Assembly (NCBI GenBank): GCA_024233875.1
Contig: JACKPB010000009.1
Location: forward strand, 62,001-126,000
Length of the DNA: 64,000 nucleotides
Direction: 5' to 3'
Source: Leptospiraceae bacterium
GTDB lineage: Bacteria > Spirochaetota > Leptospiria > Leptospirales > Leptospiraceae
Shown here piece after piece: positions 1 to 8,921 of the stretch. Below the pieces are notes generated by a model. The model did no database searches, was not told the origin of the DNA, and was given only the letters and a program-made list of their open reading frames with translations. Made by a program: the position numbers and the translations under genes. Position 1 is the stretch's first letter, and each line of letters starts with the position of its first letter.

Positions 1-1
1 A

Positions 2-826
2 AAAGAAGCCAAAGGGATCGAGTTCCCCTTTCCAAAATTATTCGGAAAATTAGCCGATGTGATTTTGGATCGATACAAACTCAAAGAAGAAGTTTTCATG
101 GATGCTCTTGCTGAGATTTCCCGAATCAATTATGACAATGCAAAACGTAATCCCAAATCTCAAACCAGAACCTGGTTTATGAACAAAGAACATGCTTGTT
201 CGAGAGGTGGCGAAAACAATATGTCTGTTGGTGGAAGACTTTGCATTACCGACTGCTCTCAGGTTACTGATGGAGCCGCTGTAGTCTTTTTGGCTTCTTC
301 TTCTTACGCTGAAGAGTTTGCAAAGAAAACTGGTAAAAAATCCAGCGATTTCCCTCAGGTCAAAGGTTGGGGACACAGAGTGGCTCCCGTAACTTTCGCA
401 GGAAAAGTGGCTGAATCAGAAGGCAACAAATTCATCGTTCCCTGGACAAGACAGGCTGTAGATGACGCATACAAAAGAGCCGGAATGAATGTAGATCAGA
501 TTGATGTTTTTGAAACTCATGATTGCTTCACATCCAGTGAATATGCTGCGATTTCTGCATTCGGAATCACCGAACCCGGAAAAGAGCACGAAGCTATTCA
601 AAATGGGATCATCGACTTCAAAGGCAAAAAGCCAATCAACCCGAGTGGTGGATTGATCGGAGTGGGTCACCCGGTAGGAGCAAGTGGAGTGAGAATGATG
701 CTGGATCTCTACAAGCAGGTTACCGGTACAGCCGGTGGGTATCAGGTAGAAGGTGCCAAAAATGGTTTGATGTTGAACATTGGAGGATCCGCTACCACAA
801 ATATGGTTTTCGTAGTTGGTAAATAA
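2..826 (+). CDS. Thiolase (SCP-x/acetyl-CoA acetyltransferase type), 3' part
   Basis: The reading frame is open from the first bases, so the N-terminus with the acyl-accepting cysteine lies outside the window. The visible part has the two C-terminal catalytic segments of SCP2/SCP-x-type thiolases: the HDCF block (in ETHDCFTSSE) and GVGHPVGASG. Members cleave or condense acyl-CoAs in fatty-acid or sterol-like metabolism. An internal ATG at 59 is not the true start because coding continues upstream in frame. The following gene begins 5 bp after the stop. The exact substrate cannot be told from the sequence. Confidence 0.9.
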   Translation, partial: KEAKGIEFPFPKLFGKLADVILDRYKLKEEVFMDALAEISRINYDNAKRNPKSQTRTWFMNKEHACSRGGENNMSVGGRLCITDCSQVTDGAAVVFLASSSYAEEFAKKTGKKSSDFPQVKGWGHRVAPVTFAGKVAESEGNKFIVPWTRQAVDDAYKRAGMNVDQIDVFETHDCFTSSEYAAISAFGITEPGKEHEAIQNGIIDFKGKKPINPSGGLIGVGHPVGASGVRMMLDLYKQVTGTAGGYQVEGAKNGLMLNIGGSATTNMVFVVGK

Positions 827-831
827 TCAGT

Positions 832-1836
832 TTGTACCTACCGCGACACTATAAAATCGATAAGAAAAAATCCGTCAATATAAAGCCATTTGTATTGATG
901 GTTCTCATCATCGGAATTGGATTTGCTCTCTTCTCCAAGAAGAAGGAAATCCAATTCCTTTTTGCGGGGAATATTTCCCAAAAGTACACAAAATTAGAAA
1001 AAAAAATAATCTCCGGTATGGTATCCGGAAAAATCGAAAAAGAGTTCATCGGGGATTTTCAAGAAATCTCATTGGCTTTTTTTAATTCTGAGCCCACCAA
1101 TCCTTCAGCACATCATGGACTGGCAAAAGCAGCCTACTACGAACTAGTAACCACAAACTTCTCTTTTGATGTAGACAAACTGCTTCACTTTGTTACCAAT
1201 TCCAATTCCTCATCTACATCACTCACAGAAGTAAAACCCATTTTAGATAAAATATATAGAAACGCCCTAAGAGCCAAAGTATTTAGAAATGAATTTCCCG
1301 AAATGGATTCCAATCAATTATTGATTTCTCTCTGCGAAACTCTCGAAGGTAGAAAACGCCCCGCACTCATTCTAGAACAACTTATCCAAATCAAATATGA
1401 AAATATCTCACCGGAACTAAAACCTATCTTCCTCTGGCTCAATTTTATCACTACAGTCAATTCAGGTGATTTGGATGCTCTGGAAGCAATTTTTGAAATG
1501 AACAAAAAATTAGAATCGGGATTGAACATCAAAATCAAAAAACGTGAATTTGGATTTTTGATGGGAATCGCTAATTACAATCAAAAAGAATATGTTCAGG
1601 CACTTCAATACTTCAGAGAATCCAGAATTCAAAAAATGGATTTTTTAACAATAGAGTCGATAAAATTTGAAGCTTCTATCTTTCATATACAAAACCTACA
1701 CGAAAAAGCAATCTCCCTTTTAGAAAATCTCTACACAACCCTGAACAATGAAGACGAAACCATCAAAGAAAAAATTCGCCTTATCCTACTTACCAAACCC
1801 GGATTGCGTTCTAAACTAGTGGGACTGGAACAATGA
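832..1836 (+). CDS. Membrane-anchored protein with probable TPR-like helical repeats
   Basis: I do not recognise this 334-residue protein. One transmembrane helix lies at about residues 19-35 (KPFVLMVLIIGIGFALF), followed by a largely helical hydrophilic domain. The later part reads like TPR units (segments around NYNQKEYVQALQYFRESR and HIQNLHEKAISLLENLY), suggesting a protein-interaction scaffold facing the periplasm or cytoplasm. The start is a TTG at 832 with no clear Shine-Dalgarno; an ATG at 898 would remove most of the N-terminal tail. The end overlaps the dihydroorotase start (ATGA), so the two are probably co-translated. Confidence 0.7.
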   Translation: MYLPRHYKIDKKKSVNIKPFVLMVLIIGIGFALFSKKKEIQFLFAGNISQKYTKLEKKIISGMVSGKIEKEFIGDFQEISLAFFNSEPTNPSAHHGLAKAAYYELVTTNFSFDVDKLLHFVTNSNSSSTSLTEVKPILDKIYRNALRAKVFRNEFPEMDSNQLLISLCETLEGRKRPALILEQLIQIKYENISPELKPIFLWLNFITTVNSGDLDALEAIFEMNKKLESGLNIKIKKREFGFLMGIANYNQKEYVQALQYFRESRIQKMDFLTIESIKFEASIFHIQNLHEKAISLLENLYTTLNNEDETIKEKIRLILLTKPGLRSKLVGLEQ

Positions 1837-3083
1837 CTTCATCCATTTCCGGTAAGATTGCGACTCATGAGAAAACATTTTATGGGTCGATTGTCTTTGA
1901 CCAAAATTCTGGTTTAATACAAGAAATCCTTCCAGACAAGATTATTGAAAACTCCAAAAAATTCTCTGACTCCTGTGTGATCTTCCCCGGATTTGGAGAC
2001 ATTCACGTCCATGCTAGAGAGGATGCATCCGGAAAGCATACTTACAAAGAAGACTATTTAAGCTGTGGAAATGCCGCAATCAATGGTGGCGTAGTTCAGA
2101 TCTGTGATATGCCCAACAATCCGATTCCGCCTATCGATGACTCCTCCTACAACCAAAAAAAAATTCTCTCCCAGAAGTCTCCCATTCATGTGACACTCTA
2201 TGCCGGAGTCGGACCGGATACCCAACCTCTCTCTCAAAATGTACCCTACAAAGCATTCATGGGCCCCTCGATAGGAGAGTTGTATTTCAAAAACAATGAA
2301 GATCTCGAGAAGACTATTTCACGGTACACCGGTCAAAATGTAAGCTTTCATTGTGAAGATCCTATCATTCTAGAAAAATCCAAGTCAGAAAGATTGCACG
2401 AAGACAGAAGACCCAGAGAAGCAGAACTTCTTGCGACTGATTTTGCACTTTATTTGATAGAAAAGTACAATCTTCGGGGAAAGCTCTGTCATTACTCCAC
2501 CGGAGATGGCCTAAAGAAAATCATTCAGGCAAAAGAAAAAGGTATCCGTGTGACCTGTGAAGTCACTCCTACCCATCTTTTCTTTGATCGCTCCATGTTG
2601 AATGAAGAAAATTACAAATGGTTTCAAATGAACCCACCTCTTAGAAATGCTGAAGACAAAGAAATTCTACTTCAGGCTCTCAAAGATGGGCACATTGACT
2701 ACTTAGCCACAGATCACGCTCCGCATACTCGTGAAGAGAAAGAAAATCATATCAGCGGAATCTCCCAATTGGATACTTTCGGTCTTTTTGCAACACATCT
2801 AATCTTAGAAAAAAACGTATCTCTTCAAAAAATTGTAGAAGTATGCTCCAAAAACCCGGGAAGCTTTGTTCAGGAATATCTTCCTACCCACTTCGGAAAG
2901 GGTTTTGGAGTTTTGGAACCCGGATACAGTGCTTCCTTTACAATTTTGAATCTTCAGAAACCCACAGTTTTCTCAAAAGAAAAAATCAAGAGTAAAAGTG
3001 GATGGTCTCCATTTGAGGGTCATACGTTCCCAGGATCGATTGAATCTGTTTTTTATCACGGGAAAGAGATAAATCATACTTAG
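1833..3083 (+). CDS. pyrC: Dihydroorotase
   Basis: Amidohydrolase that converts carbamoyl-aspartate to dihydroorotate in pyrimidine synthesis; cytosolic. The 416-residue length fits class I enzymes. Visible motifs are the metal-binding HxH in FGDIHVHARED (about residue 55), CDMPNN, a C-terminal metal-site histidine in CHYST, and the late signature LATDHAPHTREEKE carrying the catalytic Asp. The start codon overlaps the stop of the preceding membrane protein by 4 bp (ATGA), implying translational coupling to a gene with no evident link to pyrimidines. Hydantoinase is less likely because of the TDHAPH signature. Confidence 0.92.
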   Translation: MTSSISGKIATHEKTFYGSIVFDQNSGLIQEILPDKIIENSKKFSDSCVIFPGFGDIHVHAREDASGKHTYKEDYLSCGNAAINGGVVQICDMPNNPIPPIDDSSYNQKKILSQKSPIHVTLYAGVGPDTQPLSQNVPYKAFMGPSIGELYFKNNEDLEKTISRYTGQNVSFHCEDPIILEKSKSERLHEDRRPREAELLATDFALYLIEKYNLRGKLCHYSTGDGLKKIIQAKEKGIRVTCEVTPTHLFFDRSMLNEENYKWFQMNPPLRNAEDKEILLQALKDGHIDYLATDHAPHTREEKENHISGISQLDTFGLFATHLILEKNVSLQKIVEVCSKNPGSFVQEYLPTHFGKGFGVLEPGYSASFTILNLQKPTVFSKEKIKSKSGWSPFEGHTFPGSIESVFYHGKEINHT

Positions 3084-3226
3084 ATAAAAACCAAAATCAA
3101 TTTTTATGGTTTTCAGAATTCATATAAAAAATAAACTCTGATTAATTACGTTATTCTTATGATTTCAAATTCCATTCCCCTCAATTTCAATAGATAGCTT
3201 TCTCTAATGCTTTTGACTTTAAGAAA

Positions 3227-4570
3227 ATGATAGATTTTAAACTTCTCACCACACAAAAACTTCCAATCCAGATAGAAGAATTGCAATTTTGTGTGTACAG
3301 TAAGGATCAATTGATTCGGGAAAAGATTCAAAAAACTGTATCACTTCTCAACCTAAATCAATTCAAACTTAAGTACAGTTTTTTTACTAACCTGGATGAA
3401 TCTATTGAATTCATCACTTACAATCAAAAATCTAAGATTTTATTCCTGGACTACAATCAATCTTACGAAAGGGATTCGATTCAAAGAAGGATCATTGAAA
3501 TTCACAATGACCCCTGGTTGCACGGAACTTTGATTGTAATACTAGCCAATCAACTAACTTCTAAAGAATTTGAGGAACTATTAAATTATGGTGTGATTGA
3601 TATCATTTCTTCAAAAGATCTATTAGAAAAATCAAATCTTCTTCTGAGAATCATTTCAAGTATCTACAACAAACTTCGATTCAATCAGTTTTCACAGAAC
3701 AATTCAATCATCAAAAATGGTCGTATTCGTATCAAATCCGATCTGAATCTAATTCCGGATGTTTGTGATCTTTTGATAAGTTATTCGTATCAAATTGGAA
3801 TCAGAAATCTAAAACAACTTTCCAAGATATATCTTACACTTTTTGAAATGATTTCAAACGCTATTGAACATGGGAACTGTGGAATAGGTTTTTATAAGAA
3901 ATCTGAGTTGATCAAAAAGAATATCAATCTAAGTACCTACATCTCTGAAATGAATCAAAACCCGGATATCGCATCCAAAAGAGTTGAGATAAAGTACGAA
4001 CTGCAAACTCAAATAGCCAGGTTTCAGATTTCTGATCAGGGAGAAGGTTTTGATGTAAGAAAAACCATTCAACTCGAACAGATCAAAGATTTGAATCGTG
4101 TGAACGGTCGGGGTATTTTGATGTCAACCAAACTTGTTGACTCTCTCCAGTACAATTCCATCGGAAATAAGGTTCGTTTTTCTCTCAAAAATCCCCAGGA
4201 ATTTGTCCCTAAGAATTCTCCTATTTTTGATTTCTCTAATGAAAAAGAACTAGTTTTGAAAGAGGGAGAAATACTCATACGGGAAGATACAGATGCAGAC
4301 TTCTTGTATTTTATTATTTCCGGAAAACTGGGCGTCTACAAGAACAATCGACTGATCGCTACCTTAAATCATGAGGATATATTTGTAGGAGAGATGTCCT
4401 TCCTTGAACAAACACAGAGGACGGGAACTGTCATTGCTCTCTCACAATCTAAGGTTTTGCCCATATCCCAAAGAGGATTCATCGATATGCTTAAGACGTA
4501 TCCTTATGCTGGAGTTGTTCTGGCCAGATTGCTTTCAAAAAGATTGATTCGAAGAAACCTCTCAGATTGA
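3227..4570 (+). CDS. Anti-sigma-type ATPase fused to a cyclic-nucleotide-binding domain
   Basis: A 447-residue cytosolic regulator in three parts. Residues ~15-150 resemble a degenerate receiver (FLDYNQS phosphoacceptor-like strand, VILANQ, IISSKD). Residues ~160-320 form a GHKL/RsbW-type ATPase with N box (FEMISNAIEHGN), G1 box (ISDQGEGFD) and G2 box (NGRGILMST). Residues ~335-440 are a CRP-like cNMP-binding domain (SGKLGVYKNNRLIATL, EDIFVGEMSFLEQTQRTG). RsbW-like proteins phosphorylate STAS antagonists; the cNMP domain suggests ligand control. A SpoIIE phosphatase (16.6 kb) and a STAS protein (58.4 kb) in this window are possible partners. The gene stands alone between non-coding stretches. 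Confidence 0.85.
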   Translation: MIDFKLLTTQKLPIQIEELQFCVYSKDQLIREKIQKTVSLLNLNQFKLKYSFFTNLDESIEFITYNQKSKILFLDYNQSYERDSIQRRIIEIHNDPWLHGTLIVILANQLTSKEFEELLNYGVIDIISSKDLLEKSNLLLRIISSIYNKLRFNQFSQNNSIIKNGRIRIKSDLNLIPDVCDLLISYSYQIGIRNLKQLSKIYLTLFEMISNAIEHGNCGIGFYKKSELIKKNINLSTYISEMNQNPDIASKRVEIKYELQTQIARFQISDQGEGFDVRKTIQLEQIKDLNRVNGRGILMSTKLVDSLQYNSIGNKVRFSLKNPQEFVPKNSPIFDFSNEKELVLKEGEILIREDTDADFLYFIISGKLGVYKNNRLIATLNHEDIFVGEMSFLEQTQRTGTVIALSQSKVLPISQRGFIDMLKTYPYAGVVLARLLSKRLIRRNLSD

Positions 4571-4820
4571 GATCTTCTAAAGTTCGAATCCACACTCTTC
4601 CCAAAAAAAATATTCTTCTGTTTCATAAAAATTTTAGGAAACTCTAAAATTTAGTGCTGATATTTTTAATGCGACATAACTTTTATATAAAATTTTGACT
4701 CACTTCTCTATTCATTGATGGGATTTAGTACATGGTTTTTTGGGGATTCAATTTGAATTTGTATAGACAACAATAGTTTTTCATATACTCTGTCCAAAAG
4801 AGAAAAGGGAATCATCAGAC

Positions 4821-5192
4821 ATGATTATCGTTGAAGGGATAGACCACTTAAATTTAGCAGTTACTGACTTACAGAAATCAGTAGCTTTTTACTCCGAGAT
4901 CTTCGATTTTGAAATTGAGGATGATGCACATAGGGGATATGTCGTAATGACCTTAGACCCGATTAAGATTAAGTTAGTCAAAGTGGACAAAGTAGAAAAT
5001 CCACTCAGTGCACTAAATATTCCACAGTTTAGTTTTGTAATGGATGTTGATGACTTCACTGAAGCCATAACAGAGTTCGAAGCCAAAGGAATCGAAATTG
5101 TAAAAGGACCGGAAACCACAGAAAATGGTGGTGAAACTCTCTTATTCAAAGATCCGGACAACAATCTTATCGAAATTTTCTACACAAATTAA
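4821..5192 (+). CDS. VOC-superfamily (glyoxalase/bleomycin-resistance fold) protein
   Basis: A 123-residue single VOC domain made of two beta-alpha-beta-beta-beta modules. Module one starts GIDHLNLAVTDLQKSVAFYSEIF, with the metal-ligand histidine in the usual place; the end FKDPDNNLIEIFYTN supplies the typical C-terminal Glu. Members are lactoylglutathione lyases, dioxygenases or antibiotic-binding proteins, and the specific reaction cannot be told. ATG at 4821 follows an AAAGGGAA ribosome-binding sequence. It lies 33 bp before prfB, with a strong hairpin between them. Confidence 0.85.
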   Translation: MIIVEGIDHLNLAVTDLQKSVAFYSEIFDFEIEDDAHRGYVVMTLDPIKIKLVKVDKVENPLSALNIPQFSFVMDVDDFTEAITEFEAKGIEIVKGPETTENGGETLLFKDPDNNLIEIFYTN

Positions 5193-5194
5193 TT

Positions 5195-5213
5195 TACGGG
5201 TCGATGACCCGTA
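5195..5213 (+). terminator. Hairpin between VOC gene and prfB
   Basis: A perfect 8 bp stem (TACGGGTC / GACCCGTA) with a GAT loop begins 3 bp after the VOC stop and ends 12 bp before the prfB ATG. It has no U-run, so it may be a weak terminator, an RNA-stability element or a translational control hairpin for prfB, which lacks an obvious Shine-Dalgarno. Confidence 0.5.
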
Positions 5214-5225
5214 TCACTCCTAACA

Positions 5226-6338
5226 ATGGATTACCGTTCTCAAAAAGAATTAGCAAAATCTGCAATAGAATTAGTTGAAAAGTTCCAATCCCGTTGGAAA
5301 CTTCTAAATCTTCAAACAGATTCTGATCGTCTCGCTTCTTATAAAGAAAGAGCCGCATCCCCTGACTTCTGGAATGATCCGGAAAAAGCTCAGGAAATCA
5401 CCAAACTCCAAAAACAAATTGAAACAAAATTAGCTCCCTGGCTGGAAATCAAACAGGAGATCCTCGATTTTCCCGATCTAATTGAACTCACACTAGAAGA
5501 AGAAGGTGAGTCAGCCCTGGCTACTTTAAATGCCGACCTAACGGTTCTAGAGGAGAAATTTGAAGATCTAGAGATTCTTGGTGCCCTTGCCGGTCCGGAA
5601 GACTCCAGCAATGCATTTTTTAATATTCACCCCGGTGCGGGTGGGACAGAGAGCCAGGATTGGGCTGACATTCTCTTCCGTATGTATTCCCGTTATTTCG
5701 AATCAAAGGGATACCAGGTGGATATAGTTGACTACCAGGAAGGGGAAGGTGCAGGTATCAAAAATGTAACTCTCTATGTTCAGGGGGAGTACGCTTTCGG
5801 ATACCTAAAAGGAGAAAATGGAATCCATAGATTGGTTCGTATTTCTCCTTTTGATGCAAACAAACGAAGACACACATCCTTTGCATCTGTTCACGTCGAG
5901 CCCGAATTGGATGACAGTATAAATGTAGTCATAGAAGACAAAGACTTACGTGTCGACACCTACCGATCCTCAGGGGCAGGAGGTCAGCATGTCAACAAGA
6001 CTGATTCAGCAGTGCGAATGACTCACATTCCCACAGGAATCGTTGTTCAATGCCAAAATGAGCGCTCTCAAATCAAGAACCGTTCCACTGCTATGAAAAT
6101 GTTGAAAGCCAAACTTTTTGAATTAGAAAAGCAAAAAAACGCTGACGAAGCGGCTAAGAAATCAGGCGAAAAGAAGGACATTGCCTGGGGATCTCAGATC
6201 AGAAGCTATGTCTTTCATCCGTACAATATGATAAAAGACCATCGCACCGACCATGAAACTGCGAATATCGGTCCTGTCATGGATGGTGATTTAGATCCCT
6301 TTATCATGGCGTATCTCAAATCACAGATAGCCAAATAA
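5226..6338 (+). CDS. prfB: Peptide chain release factor 2
   Basis: Releases peptides at UGA and UAA. The 370-residue protein contains the RF2 stop-codon-recognition tripeptide SPF (VRISPFDANKRRHTSF), the catalytic GGQ loop (SSGAGGQHVNKTDSAVR) and the conserved QIRSYVFHP tail. The N-terminal coiled coil is continuous with the rest in one frame. There is no in-frame UGA and no CUU-UGA slippage site near codon 25, so the programmed +1 frameshift that autoregulates RF2 in many bacteria is absent. No clear Shine-Dalgarno precedes the ATG; a perfect hairpin ends 12 bp upstream. Confidence 0.96.
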   Translation: MDYRSQKELAKSAIELVEKFQSRWKLLNLQTDSDRLASYKERAASPDFWNDPEKAQEITKLQKQIETKLAPWLEIKQEILDFPDLIELTLEEEGESALATLNADLTVLEEKFEDLEILGALAGPEDSSNAFFNIHPGAGGTESQDWADILFRMYSRYFESKGYQVDIVDYQEGEGAGIKNVTLYVQGEYAFGYLKGENGIHRLVRISPFDANKRRHTSFASVHVEPELDDSINVVIEDKDLRVDTYRSSGAGGQHVNKTDSAVRMTHIPTGIVVQCQNERSQIKNRSTAMKMLKAKLFELEKQKNADEAAKKSGEKKDIAWGSQIRSYVFHPYNMIKDHRTDHETANIGPVMDGDLDPFIMAYLKSQIAK

Positions 6339-6380
6339 AATCATTACAACTCACCTTAAGTTAAGCACTCCACTATTCTA

Positions 6381-7736
6381 TCAATCGTTCTTTATGGTTT
6401 CTACCGGGTCCAGATTTGCCGCCCAACGTGCAGGGAAATAACCTGCCAATCCCGAAAGAATTGTTGAAGCTGTTGTCACCATAAAAATGAAAGAAATATC
6501 TATATCTACAGGAAGATGATCAAAGTAATAAATATCTTTTGGAACCAGTTCGATATTTCTCCAGGATGATTTATAAAATATTGGACCGAAGAAATTTATG
6601 GTCTCGCTCAATCCATTGATGATTGTTTCCAAATTATTAGCGTAGTAGACGCCTATGATTCCACCGATTACTGAAGACAGCAAACCAATGATCATAGAAT
6701 TTAAGGTAAAAATGAGTAAAATGGATGAGGAAGGTAGGCCGAGTGCTTTGAGGATACCGATTGATTTTCTTTTAGAACGTACAAGTGAGTACACTGTGGC
6801 TACCATGCCCAGAGCGGCCAGGATAATGAAGAGAAAGACAATATTGGAAATTATCGTTTTTTCCATTCGGAGAGCAGCGAGAAAATTTGCCTGTTCCTCG
6901 GCAATTGTTTTGACAATAAAGTAATTTCCGGAGCTTTCGATTTTCTTATTGAAATCAATCTCTCGAATAGTATCCAGAATTAGCTCTTTGACATATTCCA
7001 ATTCATCTAAGGATTTTACTTTGAGAGTCAACTGATTTACGGAATTGTTAAGTTTAAAAAACTTTTGTGCAACAGGAAGAGATAGATAAACAAATTTTGA
7101 ATCGTAATTGTAGTACCCTGTCTTGAACAATCCTACGATCTCAAAATTATTTACATTGAGCTCCACTCCTCGGGTAACATTGAAACTTCCACTGGGAACC
7201 GCTATCGTGATTGCCCGTCCGAGATGAAACCCATAGAGATTGAACATTTCTTTCCCGATGACTACGGTATTGTTTGAATTGATCGTATTGATGGATTCTC
7301 TATTGTAGTACTCCAACCTCGGAAAATTTGGGATCTCATTTTGCATGAGTGATTTTGTATCCTCCACCGGGATAGCCCGAATCATGATAGGTACAAAAGT
7401 ATTATTGTTTTGAAGAAGTCCGTGGCTGGTGATATTTCCCTGGATTGTCACGATCCGTTTTTTCAACTCTTCATTTTCAAGTAGAACCGAAATCACCTTT
7501 TCGTAATTCTTTATCTCCCCTGTCCCATAATTGTTCTCAATAGTGACATGAGGACCTCCATTCCAGAGGGACTCCTTAACCTGCTTTTGGAATCCATTGA
7601 AAATAGAAAGGACAACAATTAGAAGAGAAACACCAACTGCCATGACAATGAAAGAAAGTCTGGATTTGAGGGACAAGAGACCGAATGCCCTGGAGCCTCT
7701 GATGTATCTGAATGTGATGAGTGAGATTATATTCAT
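6381..7736 (-). CDS. LolC/LolE-type ABC transporter permease (FtsX family)
   Basis: A 451-residue inner-membrane permease with the Lol/MacB topology: one N-terminal membrane helix (residues ~25-48, after the RYIRGSRAFGLLSLKSRLS entry sequence), a large periplasmic domain (~50-285), then three helices forming the FtsX domain (around FLFIILAALGMVATVYSLVRSKRKSIGILKALG and two later segments). Such proteins extract lipoproteins from the inner membrane with the LolD ATPase. No lolD is adjacent, so the ATPase must be elsewhere. It converges on prfB. LolC and LolE cannot be separated by eye. Confidence 0.85.
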   Translation of the reverse strand: MNIISLITFRYIRGSRAFGLLSLKSRLSFIVMAVGVSLLIVVLSIFNGFQKQVKESLWNGGPHVTIENNYGTGEIKNYEKVISVLLENEELKKRIVTIQGNITSHGLLQNNNTFVPIMIRAIPVEDTKSLMQNEIPNFPRLEYYNRESINTINSNNTVVIGKEMFNLYGFHLGRAITIAVPSGSFNVTRGVELNVNNFEIVGLFKTGYYNYDSKFVYLSLPVAQKFFKLNNSVNQLTLKVKSLDELEYVKELILDTIREIDFNKKIESSGNYFIVKTIAEEQANFLAALRMEKTIISNIVFLFIILAALGMVATVYSLVRSKRKSIGILKALGLPSSSILLIFTLNSMIIGLLSSVIGGIIGVYYANNLETIINGLSETINFFGPIFYKSSWRNIELVPKDIYYFDHLPVDIDISFIFMVTTASTILSGLAGYFPARWAANLDPVETIKND

Positions 7737-7943
7737 TTCGATTGATTCCGAATGAGAATTATGTCTAGTAAGATGGCCTTAGAAGCGGTATGGAGCTTAG
7801 AATCTCTGAATATCCTTTCCATTTTTAAATTTGGAAAATCCTGATTTTGTTTACTTCTCATTATACCTTAGGATTTTTTGAGAGTGGATTTTTGGGAAGC
7901 AAAATAATCCTAATTTCCTAGCCAAATCTCCAGAGTTCAGAAT

Positions 7944-8921
7944 TCACTGTAGAAATTTTTCTAAATACTTTTTCAACTCGGAGGTATAAAAATTTCTTCC
8001 TATCAAATTAAAATGTGATGCATCGTAGTACAATCTTTCATCTGTTTTGAATCTTTCATCATTGATATAGACATATTTGATATGACTTGCCTCCGCACCC
8101 CGAAAGTAATTACGCGTAGGATCAAATAGAGATTCATCGAAAAGTTCGATCATAGGTGTTTCCAGAAGAAGAAACTGAACTTCGGGATACTTTTTCATCA
8201 ATTCTACAGAAAGTTCAAAATGTTTCACAAAACCTTCATCAAAATCTAAGAATTCTTTGGGATCTCCGTAGAGTTTTTTCCAGTCTTCGATTTTCGATTC
8301 TTCCGGTGGTGTTCCTGATTGATTAGTCTCCTGAGAGTAAAGGGGAGAGACAAGAGCCAGGGTAATTGGTAACTTATCAAACATTTTTGAATAAATGAAG
8401 TAAGCTTCTGAGTTCAATGAGTAGGATCTGAAAAGTTTCTTCATATAGGAATCAAAGCTACCTTGCCATTTGTAATTCAGATACTCACGAAATAAGCCAC
8501 TGTGATAGTAGCCCTGAAGAGATTTGTATGATTCGTCACCATATCGTTTTTTATTGAAAGCAAATCGATCTGTGTGGAAAAGAATGAGTTTCGGTGGATT
8601 TTCTTTGTGCTTATCCAGATAATCTTTCAGGAAGTAGTAGCGAAATTCCATGGTTCCCCCGGCCAGAGAAAACATATCGACTTTCTTTTGAAGACCAGCG
8701 GACAATTCTTCTGAATCGATTGCCCATAGAATATTGCTGCTACCCAGGATCAAAATATCTGCTCTTTGATTCATTTTACCAAAATGATTCATTTTATCGA
8801 ATAAGGGAAATCCGGCTTTGTAACAAAAACTATCCAAAGCAAAAACCATAACAAAAAGAAAAAGAGTTTTCTTTGTCCAATCCGGAAGTTTAAAACTGGT
8901 TGTAGATGAATGTGGATCCAT
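7944..8921 (-). CDS. SGNH/DUF1574-like envelope protein, MBOAT partner
   Basis: A 325-residue protein with one N-terminal membrane helix (residues ~18-34) and an extracytoplasmic SGNH-hydrolase-like domain. The block I serine lies in ILGSSNILWAID and the paired Asp/His in YYDASHFNLIG near the C-terminus. DltD, AlgJ/AlgX and similar proteins have this layout and work with an MBOAT acyltransferase. Its start lies within the upstream MBOAT gene (32 bp overlap), so the two are translationally linked. It probably receives or transfers the acyl group on the periplasmic side; the substrate is unknown. Confidence 0.75.
   Translation of the reverse strand: MDPHSSTTSFKLPDWTKKTLFLFVMVFALDSFCYKAGFPLFDKMNHFGKMNQRADILILGSSNILWAIDSEELSAGLQKKVDMFSLAGGTMEFRYYFLKDYLDKHKENPPKLILFHTDRFAFNKKRYGDESYKSLQGYYHSGLFREYLNYKWQGSFDSYMKKLFRSYSLNSEAYFIYSKMFDKLPITLALVSPLYSQETNQSGTPPEESKIEDWKKLYGDPKEFLDFDEGFVKHFELSVELMKKYPEVQFLLLETPMIELFDESLFDPTRNYFRGAEASHIKYVYINDERFKTDERLYYDASHFNLIGRNFYTSELKKYLEKFLQ

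Noticed and set aside
3087..3113. AAAACCA/TGGTTTT inverted repeat after pyrC
   Set aside because: The stem is short and AT-rich with a 13-base loop, too weak to call a terminator.
6348..6358. AACTCACCTTA, matching the end of the mobile repeat
   Set aside because: The match covers only 11 bases, with no partner end or body nearby, so chance is likely.
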